32,813 nt of DNA from DTU024 sp964518875 (lineage in GTDB: Bacteria; Bacillota; Clostridia; Christensenellales; Aristaeellaceae). The DNA is taken from NCBI GenBank assembly GCA_964518875.1, contig CAZFHI010000020.1, forward strand, positions 1-32,813. The letters run 5' to 3'. The notes below the pieces were generated by a model. It was not told where the DNA came from, made no database searches, and saw only the letters and a list, made by a program, of their open reading frames with translations. A program made the translations under genes and the position numbers. Positions 6,724 to 13,922 of the stretch are shown here, in pieces (position 1 is the stretch's first letter; each line of letters starts with the position of its first letter).

Positions 6724-9273
6724 ATGAGCGATATTCAAGATAAAATTATAACTACTGAACTTGATTCAGAAGTAAAAAAATCTTTTATGGCCTATTCCAT
6801 GGCCGTAATAATAAACCGAGCTCTGCCCGACGTGCGAGACGGCTTAAAGCCTGTGCACAGGCGCATACTGTATGACATGAACGAGCTTGGAATGACGCCT
6901 GATAAGCCATTCAGGAAAAGCGCCCGCATAGTTGGGGATGTGCTTGGTAAGTACCATCCGCACGGGGATTCAAGCGTTTACGGCGCAATGGTGCGCCTTG
7001 CGCAGGAATTTAACATACGCTACCCATTAGTTGAGGGGCAGGGCAACTTTGGCTCTGTTGACGGCGACGGCGCCGCTGCCATGCGTTATACGGAAGCAAG
7101 GTTAAGCCGCCTTGCCATGCATTTAATAGGCGAAATAAACAAAGACACGGTAGATTTTTATCCTAACTTTGACGCAACGCTTCAGCAGCCTGCGGTTCTT
7201 CCTTCCAGGTTCCCAAACCTGCTTGTAAACGGTTCAAGCGGCATTGCCGTTGGCATGGCTACAAACATACCGCCGCATAATTTAGGCGAGGTAATCGACG
7301 CCTCCGTAGCTCTTATAGATAACCCTGATATAGATCTTGACGGGCTTATGGAGTATATAAAGGGACCGGACTTTCCAACCGGAGGCATAATTTTAGGGTT
7401 AAGCGGTATACGCGAAGCGTACTATACCGGCAAGGGCAAGATAACAGTACGCGCAAAAAGTGAAGTCGAAACGCTTTCAAATGGCAGAAACAGGATAATT
7501 GTTCATGAAATACCCTATCTTGTAAACAAGGCAAGGCTTATAGGCAAGATAGCAGAGCTCGTGCACGATAAGCGCATTGACGGGATAAGCGATATTCGAG
7601 ATGAAAGCGACCGCGACGGCATGCGCATTGTAATAGACCTTAAAAAGGACGCTCAGCCAAATGTAGTGCTTAATTATCTTTATAAGCATACGCAAATGCA
7701 GGATACGTTTGGCGCTATAATGCTGGCGCTTGTGGATAACAAGCCGTGCGTGCTTTCTCTTAAGGAAATGCTGGAATATTACATACAGCATCAGGTGGAC
7801 GTTGTAACAAGAAGGACACAGTATGACCTTAACAAGGCTGAAGCTCGCGCGCATATATTGGAAGGCCTGCTAAAGGCCTTAGCCAATATAGACGAAGTTG
7901 TGCGTATTATACGCACGTCAGCAGATACTGTTTCTGCGAAGGAACGGCTTATAGCCCGCTTTGCGTTTAGTGACAGACAGGCGCAGGCTATACTGGATAT
8001 GCGTCTTGCAAGGCTGACCAATCTGGAAGCGGATAAGCTTAAGGCAGAGTACGACGACTTGCAGAAAGACATAGCTTATTATAAACGTCTGCTTTCCGAC
8101 AGACCGCTTCTTATGTCAGTAATAAAAGAAGAAATACTGGAAATAAAAAAGAAATTTGCAGATGAAAGACGCAGCGAAATTTCCCCTGTCGAGGGCGAAA
8201 TAGACATAGAAGACCTTATACCTGTTGATTCCATGGTAGTTACTATGACTCATTTTGGATATGTAAAGAGACTTTCGCAAAGCACATATCGTTCGCAGAA
8301 CAGAGGCGGAAAAGGCGTTATGGGTATGTCTACGCGTGAAGAAGACTATGTGGAAAAAATGTACATAGTTAATTCTCACAGCGATATACTTTTCTTTACA
8401 GACCGCGGGCGTGTATATGGCCTGAAATGCTACGAAATACCGGAAGCCGGCAGAACGGCGAAAGGCACCGCTATAATAAACCTTCTTCAGCTTGAAGGCG
8501 GTGAAAAGGTAACAGGCATGCTGCCAATATCTCAGACTGACGGCGAAGAAATGCTCGTAATGGCTACAAAACAAGGTAAGATAAAGAAAACCGCTTTGTC
8601 TGAATTTACTAATTTAAGAAAATCCGGCCTTATAGCAATAAGCCTTTTAGAAGACGACGAGCTTATAGGCGTTGAACTTACTACAGGTTCAGACGAGCTT
8701 ATGCTTGCTACAAAATTCGGGAAAAGCATACGCTTCAGCGAGCATCAGGTGCGCGCTATGGGACGAAACGCGCAGGGCGTAAATAGCATGCAGCTTGATG
8801 AAAACGACGAAGTTATATCATTAGCGGTTGTACAAGAAAATAAACAGGTGCTCTGCATTACGGAAAACGGATTTGGCAAACGCACATTTACAGATGAATA
8901 CCGTATACAAAGCCGCGCCGGAAAAGGCATATCCGTTATGAAGCTGACTGAGAAAACAGGCAATTTGTGTTCAATGCTTATGGTTAAGGACAGCGATGAA
9001 ATAATGCTTATAACAAACGACGGCACAATTATAAGAACGCCTGTTGCAGATGTAAGGATTATGGGCAGGGTTACTCAAGGCGTAAGTATTATGCGCACCG
9101 CTGAAGGCGCAAGCATAGTAGACGTTGATGTTGCGGCAGAGGAAGATGATGAAGATAATGCCGAAGAGTTAACCTGTGAAGCTGCTGAAGACCAGGAAGA
9201 ATACGACTCAAACAATTTCTACGGGGAAGACTCGCAGGAAGAACGGCACTCAGAAGAAGACGATGATATTTAA
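6724..9273 (+). CDS. gyrA: DNA gyrase subunit A
   Basis: DNA cleavage and wrapping subunit of gyrase. The product is 849 aa. The catalytic tyrosine is Y122 in AAMRYTEARL. The quinolone-determining segment reads HPHGDSSVYGAMVR, so the residue equivalent to E. coli D87 is G87 (codon GGC at 6982-6984); most bacteria have Asp or Glu there. The C-terminal beta-pinwheel carries a GyrA box variant, QNRGGKG. The final ~45 residues are extremely acidic (many E and D), a tail that in other gyrases tunes wrapping and supercoiling. The ATG follows AGGTGA. The gene is coupled to gyrB, and the next gene starts 8 bases downstream without a clear SD. Confidence 0.97.
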   Translation: MSDIQDKIITTELDSEVKKSFMAYSMAVIINRALPDVRDGLKPVHRRILYDMNELGMTPDKPFRKSARIVGDVLGKYHPHGDSSVYGAMVRLAQEFNIRYPLVEGQGNFGSVDGDGAAAMRYTEARLSRLAMHLIGEINKDTVDFYPNFDATLQQPAVLPSRFPNLLVNGSSGIAVGMATNIPPHNLGEVIDASVALIDNPDIDLDGLMEYIKGPDFPTGGIILGLSGIREAYYTGKGKITVRAKSEVETLSNGRNRIIVHEIPYLVNKARLIGKIAELVHDKRIDGISDIRDESDRDGMRIVIDLKKDAQPNVVLNYLYKHTQMQDTFGAIMLALVDNKPCVLSLKEMLEYYIQHQVDVVTRRTQYDLNKAEARAHILEGLLKALANIDEVVRIIRTSADTVSAKERLIARFAFSDRQAQAILDMRLARLTNLEADKLKAEYDDLQKDIAYYKRLLSDRPLLMSVIKEEILEIKKKFADERRSEISPVEGEIDIEDLIPVDSMVVTMTHFGYVKRLSQSTYRSQNRGGKGVMGMSTREEDYVEKMYIVNSHSDILFFTDRGRVYGLKCYEIPEAGRTAKGTAIINLLQLEGGEKVTGMLPISQTDGEEMLVMATKQGKIKKTALSEFTNLRKSGLIAISLLEDDELIGVELTTGSDELMLATKFGKSIRFSEHQVRAMGRNAQGVNSMQLDENDEVISLAVVQENKQVLCITENGFGKRTFTDEYRIQSRAGKGISVMKLTEKTGNLCSMLMVKDSDEIMLITNDGTIIRTPVADVRIMGRVTQGVSIMRTAEGASIVDVDVAAEEDDEDNAEELTCEAAEDQEEYDSNNFYGEDSQEERHSEEDDDI

Positions 9274-9281
9274 TTGAAAAT

Positions 9282-10859
9282 ATGAAAGGTCAACAAAATC
9301 TGATTGCCGGTATATCCGTGCTTGGAATAGCGGGGCTTATATGCAAGGTGGTAGGCGTACTTTACAAAATACCCCTTGCAAGAACCATAGGCCCCTTGGG
9401 TATGGGAGTATACCACCAGGTATTTCCCACCTATAATTTGCTTTTAACCATATCTTCAGTCGGTATACCGGTTGCGATTTCCCGCATGGTGTCTGCAAGC
9501 GTTGCGGAAGGAAACAGGGATGAAGCTAACGCTATATTTAAAAATGCCCTGCGCCTTCTGCTTTTGCTTGGCTTTACAGGCACCTTTCTTATGATATTTT
9601 TAAGCTCAAATCTCTCTAACGCCAAAGGCACTCCGGAAGCTGCAAAAAGCTTTATAGCGATTGCTCCGAGTCTGCTTTTTGTATGCGTAATGAGCGCCTT
9701 CCGCGGCTTTATGCAGGGAAGGCGGCGTATGATACCTACCGCCGTTTCTCAGCTTATAGAGCAGGTAGGCAAGGTGTTTATAGCTATGCCCTTTGCTTAT
9801 GCAGGCATGCAAAGGGGAGGTCATGTCGAAGGGGCTGCCGGCGCACTGCTCGGCACCTCAATAGCGGAGTTAGCCGCGCTTATTTATATGATTGTGGATT
9901 ATTATCTGCATAAACAGGATATTAAGATAAACGCAAGCATAGGCAATACAAAGCCGGATAATAATTCGATAATAAAAGAGCTTATAGCGACATCCGTACC
10001 TATTACAATAGGCGCGTGTATAGTTCCGCTTGCTTCAGAAGCTGATTCTTTTATGCTCGTAAAGCTTATGAGTAACTATCTTCCAGATGAAGAAGCTGTA
10101 ATACGCTACGGAATATATGTAGGCCTTGTTATAGCGCTTATAAACGTGCCTACTGCGCTTGCCATGGCGGTAAGCACAAACTTAGTGCCAAGCATAAGCG
10201 CTGCAAAGCAAAAAAAAGATTATGCGTCTCTGCAAAGAAACATCCAGACAGGGCTTAAAGCTGCCGCTGTGATAGGCTTTCCATCTTCAATAGGAATGAG
10301 CATTTTAGCTGAGCCTATTTTAATAATACTCTTTAGCGGCGACCAATATACGTTGCCCCAGCTGCTTCAGGGAGCAAGGCTTCTTGAAATAAGCAGCCTT
10401 ACTATAATGCTCTTTACTATGGTGCAGGCTACAAGCGGCATACTGCAGGGCTTAGGCAAACAGCGCATACCCATGTATACTCTGGCTATTGGCGTCGCGC
10501 TTAAAATACTTCTAAATCAAATCTTAGTAAGAATACCTGCTATAAACATCTATGGAGCTCCTTTTGCATCTCTTCTTTGTTATACATCAAGCATGATACC
10601 TAACCTTTACTATGTTGCAAGATACACTAAAACAAAGATAAATGTAAAAGAGGTCTTTCTTCGTCCTTTAGCGGCAACCGCGGTTATGGCCGCTGTTGTG
10701 CTGGCTTTTAAGACGCTGCTTAAAGATAAGCTTAACGGCTCGTTTCTGCTGCTTGCAGGAACTATATTGATTGCGATAGCCGTTTACTATTTTGCTGCAA
10801 AAAAATTAGGCTGTCTTGATGAAATTACAAATAGAAAGAGTGCAAAGCAACATGAATAA
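9282..10859 (+). CDS. Polysaccharide/lipid flippase of the SpoVB/YabM group (MOP superfamily)
   Basis: A polytopic membrane protein of 525 aa with about 14 hydrophobic segments. It opens with the family-typical pattern of a hydrophobic helix followed by KVVGVLYKIPLARTIG and GMGVYHQVFPTYNLL (about 22-52). Relatives include SpoVB (spore cortex precursor flippase), YabM and MurJ-like lipid II flippases, so it probably moves a lipid-linked sugar across the membrane. In Bacillus and many clostridia this gene lies directly before yabN/mazG, exactly as here, which argues for YabM or SpoVB. It overlaps the next gene by 8 bases. The start lacks a recognisable SD, and translation may depend on coupling with gyrA 8 bases upstream. 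Substrate cannot be told from sequence. Confidence 0.85.
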   Translation: MKGQQNLIAGISVLGIAGLICKVVGVLYKIPLARTIGPLGMGVYHQVFPTYNLLLTISSVGIPVAISRMVSASVAEGNRDEANAIFKNALRLLLLLGFTGTFLMIFLSSNLSNAKGTPEAAKSFIAIAPSLLFVCVMSAFRGFMQGRRRMIPTAVSQLIEQVGKVFIAMPFAYAGMQRGGHVEGAAGALLGTSIAELAALIYMIVDYYLHKQDIKINASIGNTKPDNNSIIKELIATSVPITIGACIVPLASEADSFMLVKLMSNYLPDEEAVIRYGIYVGLVIALINVPTALAMAVSTNLVPSISAAKQKKDYASLQRNIQTGLKAAAVIGFPSSIGMSILAEPILIILFSGDQYTLPQLLQGARLLEISSLTIMLFTMVQATSGILQGLGKQRIPMYTLAIGVALKILLNQILVRIPAINIYGAPFASLLCYTSSMIPNLYYVARYTKTKINVKEVFLRPLAATAVMAAVVLAFKTLLKDKLNGSFLLLAGTILIAIAVYYFAAKKLGCLDEITNRKSAKQHE

Positions 10860-12273
10860 AATAACTATTGTTTCTTTGGGAGCGGAGCCTGCGGAGGAGA
10901 ACCTTACGCTTGGCTCTGTAAAAGCGCTTAAAGAAGCAAAAAGAGTAATATTAAAAACGGAACGCTGCAGCGCTGCGGAGTGGCTTAAAAAGAATGATGT
11001 CGCGTTTAAAAGCTTAGATAACCTGTATGAATCAAGCCGGGACTTTGATGAGCTTAATCAAAAGGCTGCAGATACGGTTATTAGTCAAGCTGAGCAAAGT
11101 CCGGTATGCTATGCCGTGCTTGATGCTAATACAGATGAAAGCGTAAACATTTTGCTTAGCCAGTATAAAAATATAAAAATTATGCCCGCCGTATCTGAAG
11201 CGTCTTATTATATTGCTCGTTCACGCGTTAATGGCCAGTGCATTATAAGCGCAGCTTCCTTATTAAATGTGCATGAAGCGCAATTCCCCGTGTGCATATT
11301 GGAAATAGACAATCAGCTGCTTGCGTCAGACTGCAAATTAAAACTACTGCCATATTACGGAGAAAATGCCAGACTTATTTTTTATGAAAACGATGAAGCG
11401 AACGCGGTTATATTAACTCTTACGGAGCTTGACAGGCAAAGCGCTTACTCGCACAGGTCCGCTGCCGTAGTGTTCCCTGAAGCGATACTTAGAAAAAACC
11501 GCTTTGACATGGAAGACCTGTTAAAGCTTATGCGTATACTGCGCGCGCCCGGCGGCTGTCCATGGGACAGAAAGCAGACGCATCAATCTTTGCGCAAGTA
11601 TTTAGTCGAAGAAGCTTATGAAGCGGCTTTAGCAATAGACGAAGAAGACGACGCGCACATGCAGGAAGAGCTTGGCGACGTGCTGCTTCAAATAGCGCTT
11701 CACTCCGTTATAGGAGAGGAATACGGAACAACAAGCTTTTCTGACATCGCAACTGATATATGCAAAAAAATGATAGAACGGCATCCAAACGTATTTTTAG
11801 AAACTCAGAACTGCTCAGACACAGAAGAAGTTAAGGACAGCTGGGAAAAGGCAAAACAGAAAAAAAGAGGCAATATTCTTGCAAGCGATGCTATGAAAGA
11901 AGTAAAAAGAGGAATGCCTCCTCTTTTGCGCGCGGAAAAAATACAGCAAACGGCGGGAATGGCGGGATTAGATCTCGATACAACGCAGGATGTATTGAAA
12001 AAAATATCTGAAGAAGCTCAAAAAGGAATGACAGAGCTTGAAAATTCTCAAGATCTATCATCAATAATAGGCAATTTGCTGTTCCTGTGCGTCAATGCTT
12101 CAAGACTGAACGGCTTAGATTCAGAAAAATTGTTGAATATGGCTACCGAAAAATTCATTAATAGATTCATCTATATGGAAAAAGAGGCAAAATCAGCCGG
12201 AAAAGCCTTGGAAAGCTTGACAAGACATGAAATGTGTGTATACTGGGAACGAAGCAAAGCTAAGGCAGATTAG
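10852..12273 (+). CDS. mazG: YabN/MazG-type nucleoside triphosphate pyrophosphohydrolase with tetrapyrrole-methylase-like N-terminus
   Basis: MazG enzymes hydrolyse (d)NTPs to monophosphates and clean the nucleotide pool. The product is 473 aa. Residues 1-180 resemble the SAM-dependent tetrapyrrole methylase fold of YabN, but the glycine-rich GPG near the N-terminus is GAEP and the PGHP-type loop is replaced by LDANTDE, so SAM binding is doubtful. The first MazG domain (about 225-330) is canonical: LRAPGGCPWDRKQTHQSLR, metal-binding EEAYE (253-257) and EELGDVLLQ. The second, C-terminal MazG repeat is weakened: the usual GDLLF is GNLLF and the acidic residues before it are missing. The ATG at 10852 overlaps the flippase stop (ATGAATAA); a frame from 10816 is rejected because it lies inside the flippase C-terminus and homologues start at the later site. 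Synteny with flippase, HU and rqcP supports the call. Confidence 0.9.
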   Translation: MNKITIVSLGAEPAEENLTLGSVKALKEAKRVILKTERCSAAEWLKKNDVAFKSLDNLYESSRDFDELNQKAADTVISQAEQSPVCYAVLDANTDESVNILLSQYKNIKIMPAVSEASYYIARSRVNGQCIISAASLLNVHEAQFPVCILEIDNQLLASDCKLKLLPYYGENARLIFYENDEANAVILTLTELDRQSAYSHRSAAVVFPEAILRKNRFDMEDLLKLMRILRAPGGCPWDRKQTHQSLRKYLVEEAYEAALAIDEEDDAHMQEELGDVLLQIALHSVIGEEYGTTSFSDIATDICKKMIERHPNVFLETQNCSDTEEVKDSWEKAKQKKRGNILASDAMKEVKRGMPPLLRAEKIQQTAGMAGLDLDTTQDVLKKISEEAQKGMTELENSQDLSSIIGNLLFLCVNASRLNGLDSEKLLNMATEKFINRFIYMEKEAKSAGKALESLTRHEMCVYWERSKAKAD

Positions 12274-12305
12274 CTATTGCTCAACTCAAATCAGGAGGTT
12301 AGAAT

Positions 12306-12581
12306 ATGAATAAGACCGAATTAATCGCGGCAGTTGCAAAGCAAACTGAACTTAAAAAAGTAGACGCGGAAAAAGCGGTAAACTCAGTAATCGAAATTGT
12401 GAAAGAGCAGCTTAACAAAGGCGAAAAAGTACAGATTATAGGATTTGGCACCTTTGAAGCAAAAGATCGCTCAGCCCGTGTGGCGCGCAACCCGCGTACC
12501 GGCGAAGAAATCAACGTTCCGGCTTCTAAAGCCCCTTCCTTTAAGGCAAGCAAAGCTTTTAAAGAAGAACTTAACAAGTAA
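12306..12581 (+). CDS. hup: HU-family DNA-binding protein
   Basis: A nucleoid-associated homodimer that bends DNA. The product is 91 aa, the normal HU size. It starts MNKTELIAAVA and contains the HU signature GFGTFEAKDRSARVARNP with the DNA-inserting arm RNPRTGEEI (about 58-68). A very strong SD (AGGAGG, 12293-12298) precedes the ATG, consistent with an abundant protein. The gene sits between mazG and rqcP, a common clostridial arrangement, and is followed by a hairpin terminator. Whether it has its own promoter inside the end of mazG could not be decided. Confidence 0.96.
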   Translation: MNKTELIAAVAKQTELKKVDAEKAVNSVIEIVKEQLNKGEKVQIIGFGTFEAKDRSARVARNPRTGEEINVPASKAPSFKASKAFKEELNK

Positions 12582-12596
12582 TCGATTATCTAATTA

Positions 12597-12624
12597 AACT
12601 GCCGGCTTTTGTCGGCTGTTTTAT
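12597..12624 (+). terminator. hup terminator/attenuator before rqcP
   Basis: GCCGGC (12601-12606), loop TTTT, GTCGGC (12611-12616) form a 6-bp stem (one G-T pair), with three more A/C-to-T/G pairs possible below, followed by a T-rich run. It lies 16 bases after the hup stop and before the rqcP SD, so it probably lets high hup expression fall to low rqcP expression. Confidence 0.65.
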
Positions 12625-12641
12625 TTTATGGAGAAATAGGT

Positions 12642-12884
12642 ATGCGACTTGATAAATTTTTAAAAGTATCCCGCATAATAAAACGCAGGACAGTTGCAAA
12701 AGAGGCCTGCGACGGAGGGCGCGTAAGCGTAAACGGAAAAACAGCAAAAGCGGGTATGGAAGTAAACGAAAACGATATCATAGAAGTACGCTTTGGCGCT
12801 AAAACATCAAAATATAAAGTTTTAAGTATTAAAGAAGCTATAAAAAAAGAAGAAGCGGGATCTATGTTTGAAATAATAGAATAA
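12642..12884 (+). CDS. rqcP: RqcP, S4-domain ribosome-associated quality control protein
   Basis: RqcP (YabO, Hsp15 family) is a small S4 RNA-binding protein that works with RqcH to add alanine tails to peptides on stalled 50S subunits. The product is 80 aa. The S4 motif fills residues 1-60: MRLDKFLKVSRIIKRRTVAK, then GGRVSVNGKTAKAG and the basic strand. The ATG at 12642 is chosen because GGAGAAATAGG precedes it and homologues start MRLDKFLK; an in-frame TTG at 12609 lies in the terminator loop and is rejected. In Bacillus the gene follows yabN and is followed by yabP, yabQ and divIC; here the plus-strand run stops after rqcP. Confidence 0.93.
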   Translation: MRLDKFLKVSRIIKRRTVAKEACDGGRVSVNGKTAKAGMEVNENDIIEVRFGAKTSKYKVLSIKEAIKKEEAGSMFEIIE

Positions 12885-12894
12885 AGCTTATTTA

Positions 12895-13689
12895 TTAATT
12901 TATTGGTTTAAAGCCGTCTAATGTAAATGTAACTCTTGTAAGGTCAAGGCTTTTTATATTCAAAATACCTTCATCATAAAGATCTGTGTTTAATACATGC
13001 TCTGGGTCATGCGCGTCCACGTTTATTATAACGTGGCATTTTTCTTCTGCGGCAATTTCCCAGAACTCCTTATAAGGATAGCCAAGCCCCTTAAAGTAGC
13101 CGGACCTTGTAGACAAAAGCCCTAATAAATTATACTCGAGAGGAATATTCAAGTTACGCGAAGCGTAGCATATTTCTTTAGAGGCCTGTTTAGCGGCGTC
13201 ATCAAAATCAGGGTATTCTTTTAAGAACAAATCCGGATGAGCGAGCCAGTCGTACAATCCTGTGGACATGGCGGCTATGGTAGTTTTTAAATAACGCTTA
13301 ATGTCGTTGTGCGTTTGGCATTTGCCAAAGTATAAGCCGGAAGTTTCTTCAAAGTCAAAATGGTTGCCTAATATAATATAATCTAAGCTGTATTCGTCTA
13401 CTGTCTCTTTAAGCCAGCTTAAATTTTCCGGATAGTATTCACATTCGAGCCCACAGTAGATTTTTATATTGTTTTTATACTGATCCTTAACGGATTGCAC
13501 CGTTTCTACATAGTCCGGCAGCTCGTTCATTTCCATTCTCATTCCCGGGGATGACACTTCAGGCCAGGGCGTATGGTCTGAAAAGCCGAACTCATCGTAT
13601 TGAGATTTAATGGCTGCCTTAACGTATTCTTCTTCCTTTCCTACGGCGTGCCCGCATCTTGGCGTATGCGCATGAAAATTTTTTCTCAT
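12895..13689 (-). CDS. PHP-domain phosphoesterase, histidinol-phosphatase (HisK/HisJ) family
   Basis: A 264-aa protein with the PHP metal-dependent phosphoesterase fold. Metal ligands seen in order: HAH (residues 6-8), FSDHTPW, GLECEYYP, GNHFDF, AHPDLF and VDAHDPEH. Family members of this length hydrolyse histidinol phosphate in histidine synthesis, but many orphan members act on other phosphates, and no his genes are nearby, so the substrate is uncertain. The start has a textbook SD (AAAGGAGGAG). It is transcribed away from the 13923 gene, with a probable promoter at 13709-13737 and a very short leader. It converges on rqcP with only 10 bases between the stop codons. Confidence 0.8.
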   Translation of the reverse strand: MRKNFHAHTPRCGHAVGKEEEYVKAAIKSQYDEFGFSDHTPWPEVSSPGMRMEMNELPDYVETVQSVKDQYKNNIKIYCGLECEYYPENLSWLKETVDEYSLDYIILGNHFDFEETSGLYFGKCQTHNDIKRYLKTTIAAMSTGLYDWLAHPDLFLKEYPDFDDAAKQASKEICYASRNLNIPLEYNLLGLLSTRSGYFKGLGYPYKEFWEIAAEEKCHVIINVDAHDPEHVLNTDLYDEGILNIKSLDLTRVTFTLDGFKPIN

Positions 13690-13708
13690 AACTCCTCCTT
13701 TTCAGCTA

Positions 13709-13737
13709 ATATTAGCAAACTGTATCCATTGCGTCAA
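13709..13737 (-). promoter_or_regulatory. Promoter of the PHP phosphoesterase gene
   Basis: On the minus strand: -35 TTGACG (13737-13732), a 17-base spacer, -10 TAATAT (13714-13709). The start of transcription would be near 13702, almost touching the SD, giving a minimal leader. Confidence 0.55.
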
Positions 13738-13834
13738 ATGCAACTAATCTTATTATACAACTATATTTATAAGATGATTTGCACTAAATGTTAATTTTTA
13801 ATTGTAAAATATTTCGTATTTATATCAAATAAGC

Positions 13835-13862
13835 TTGACGAACTTAATAGCTATTGTATAAT
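13835..13862 (+). promoter_or_regulatory. Promoter of the propeller/binding-protein gene
   Basis: -35 TTGACG (13835-13840), a 16-base spacer, perfect -10 TATAAT (13857-13862). It lies about 60 bases before the ATG at 13923, which has an AAAGGAGAA SD. Confidence 0.65.
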
Positions 13863-13922
13863 TATATTGTTTGAACGCCTCGCTAAAGAAAAATACTTTA
13901 ACAGTGAAAGGAGAACAATAAT

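Noticed and set aside
12299..12577. Open minus-strand frame across the hup gene
   Set aside because: It is the antisense shadow of a highly conserved HU gene, with no SD and a low-complexity, serine-rich product.
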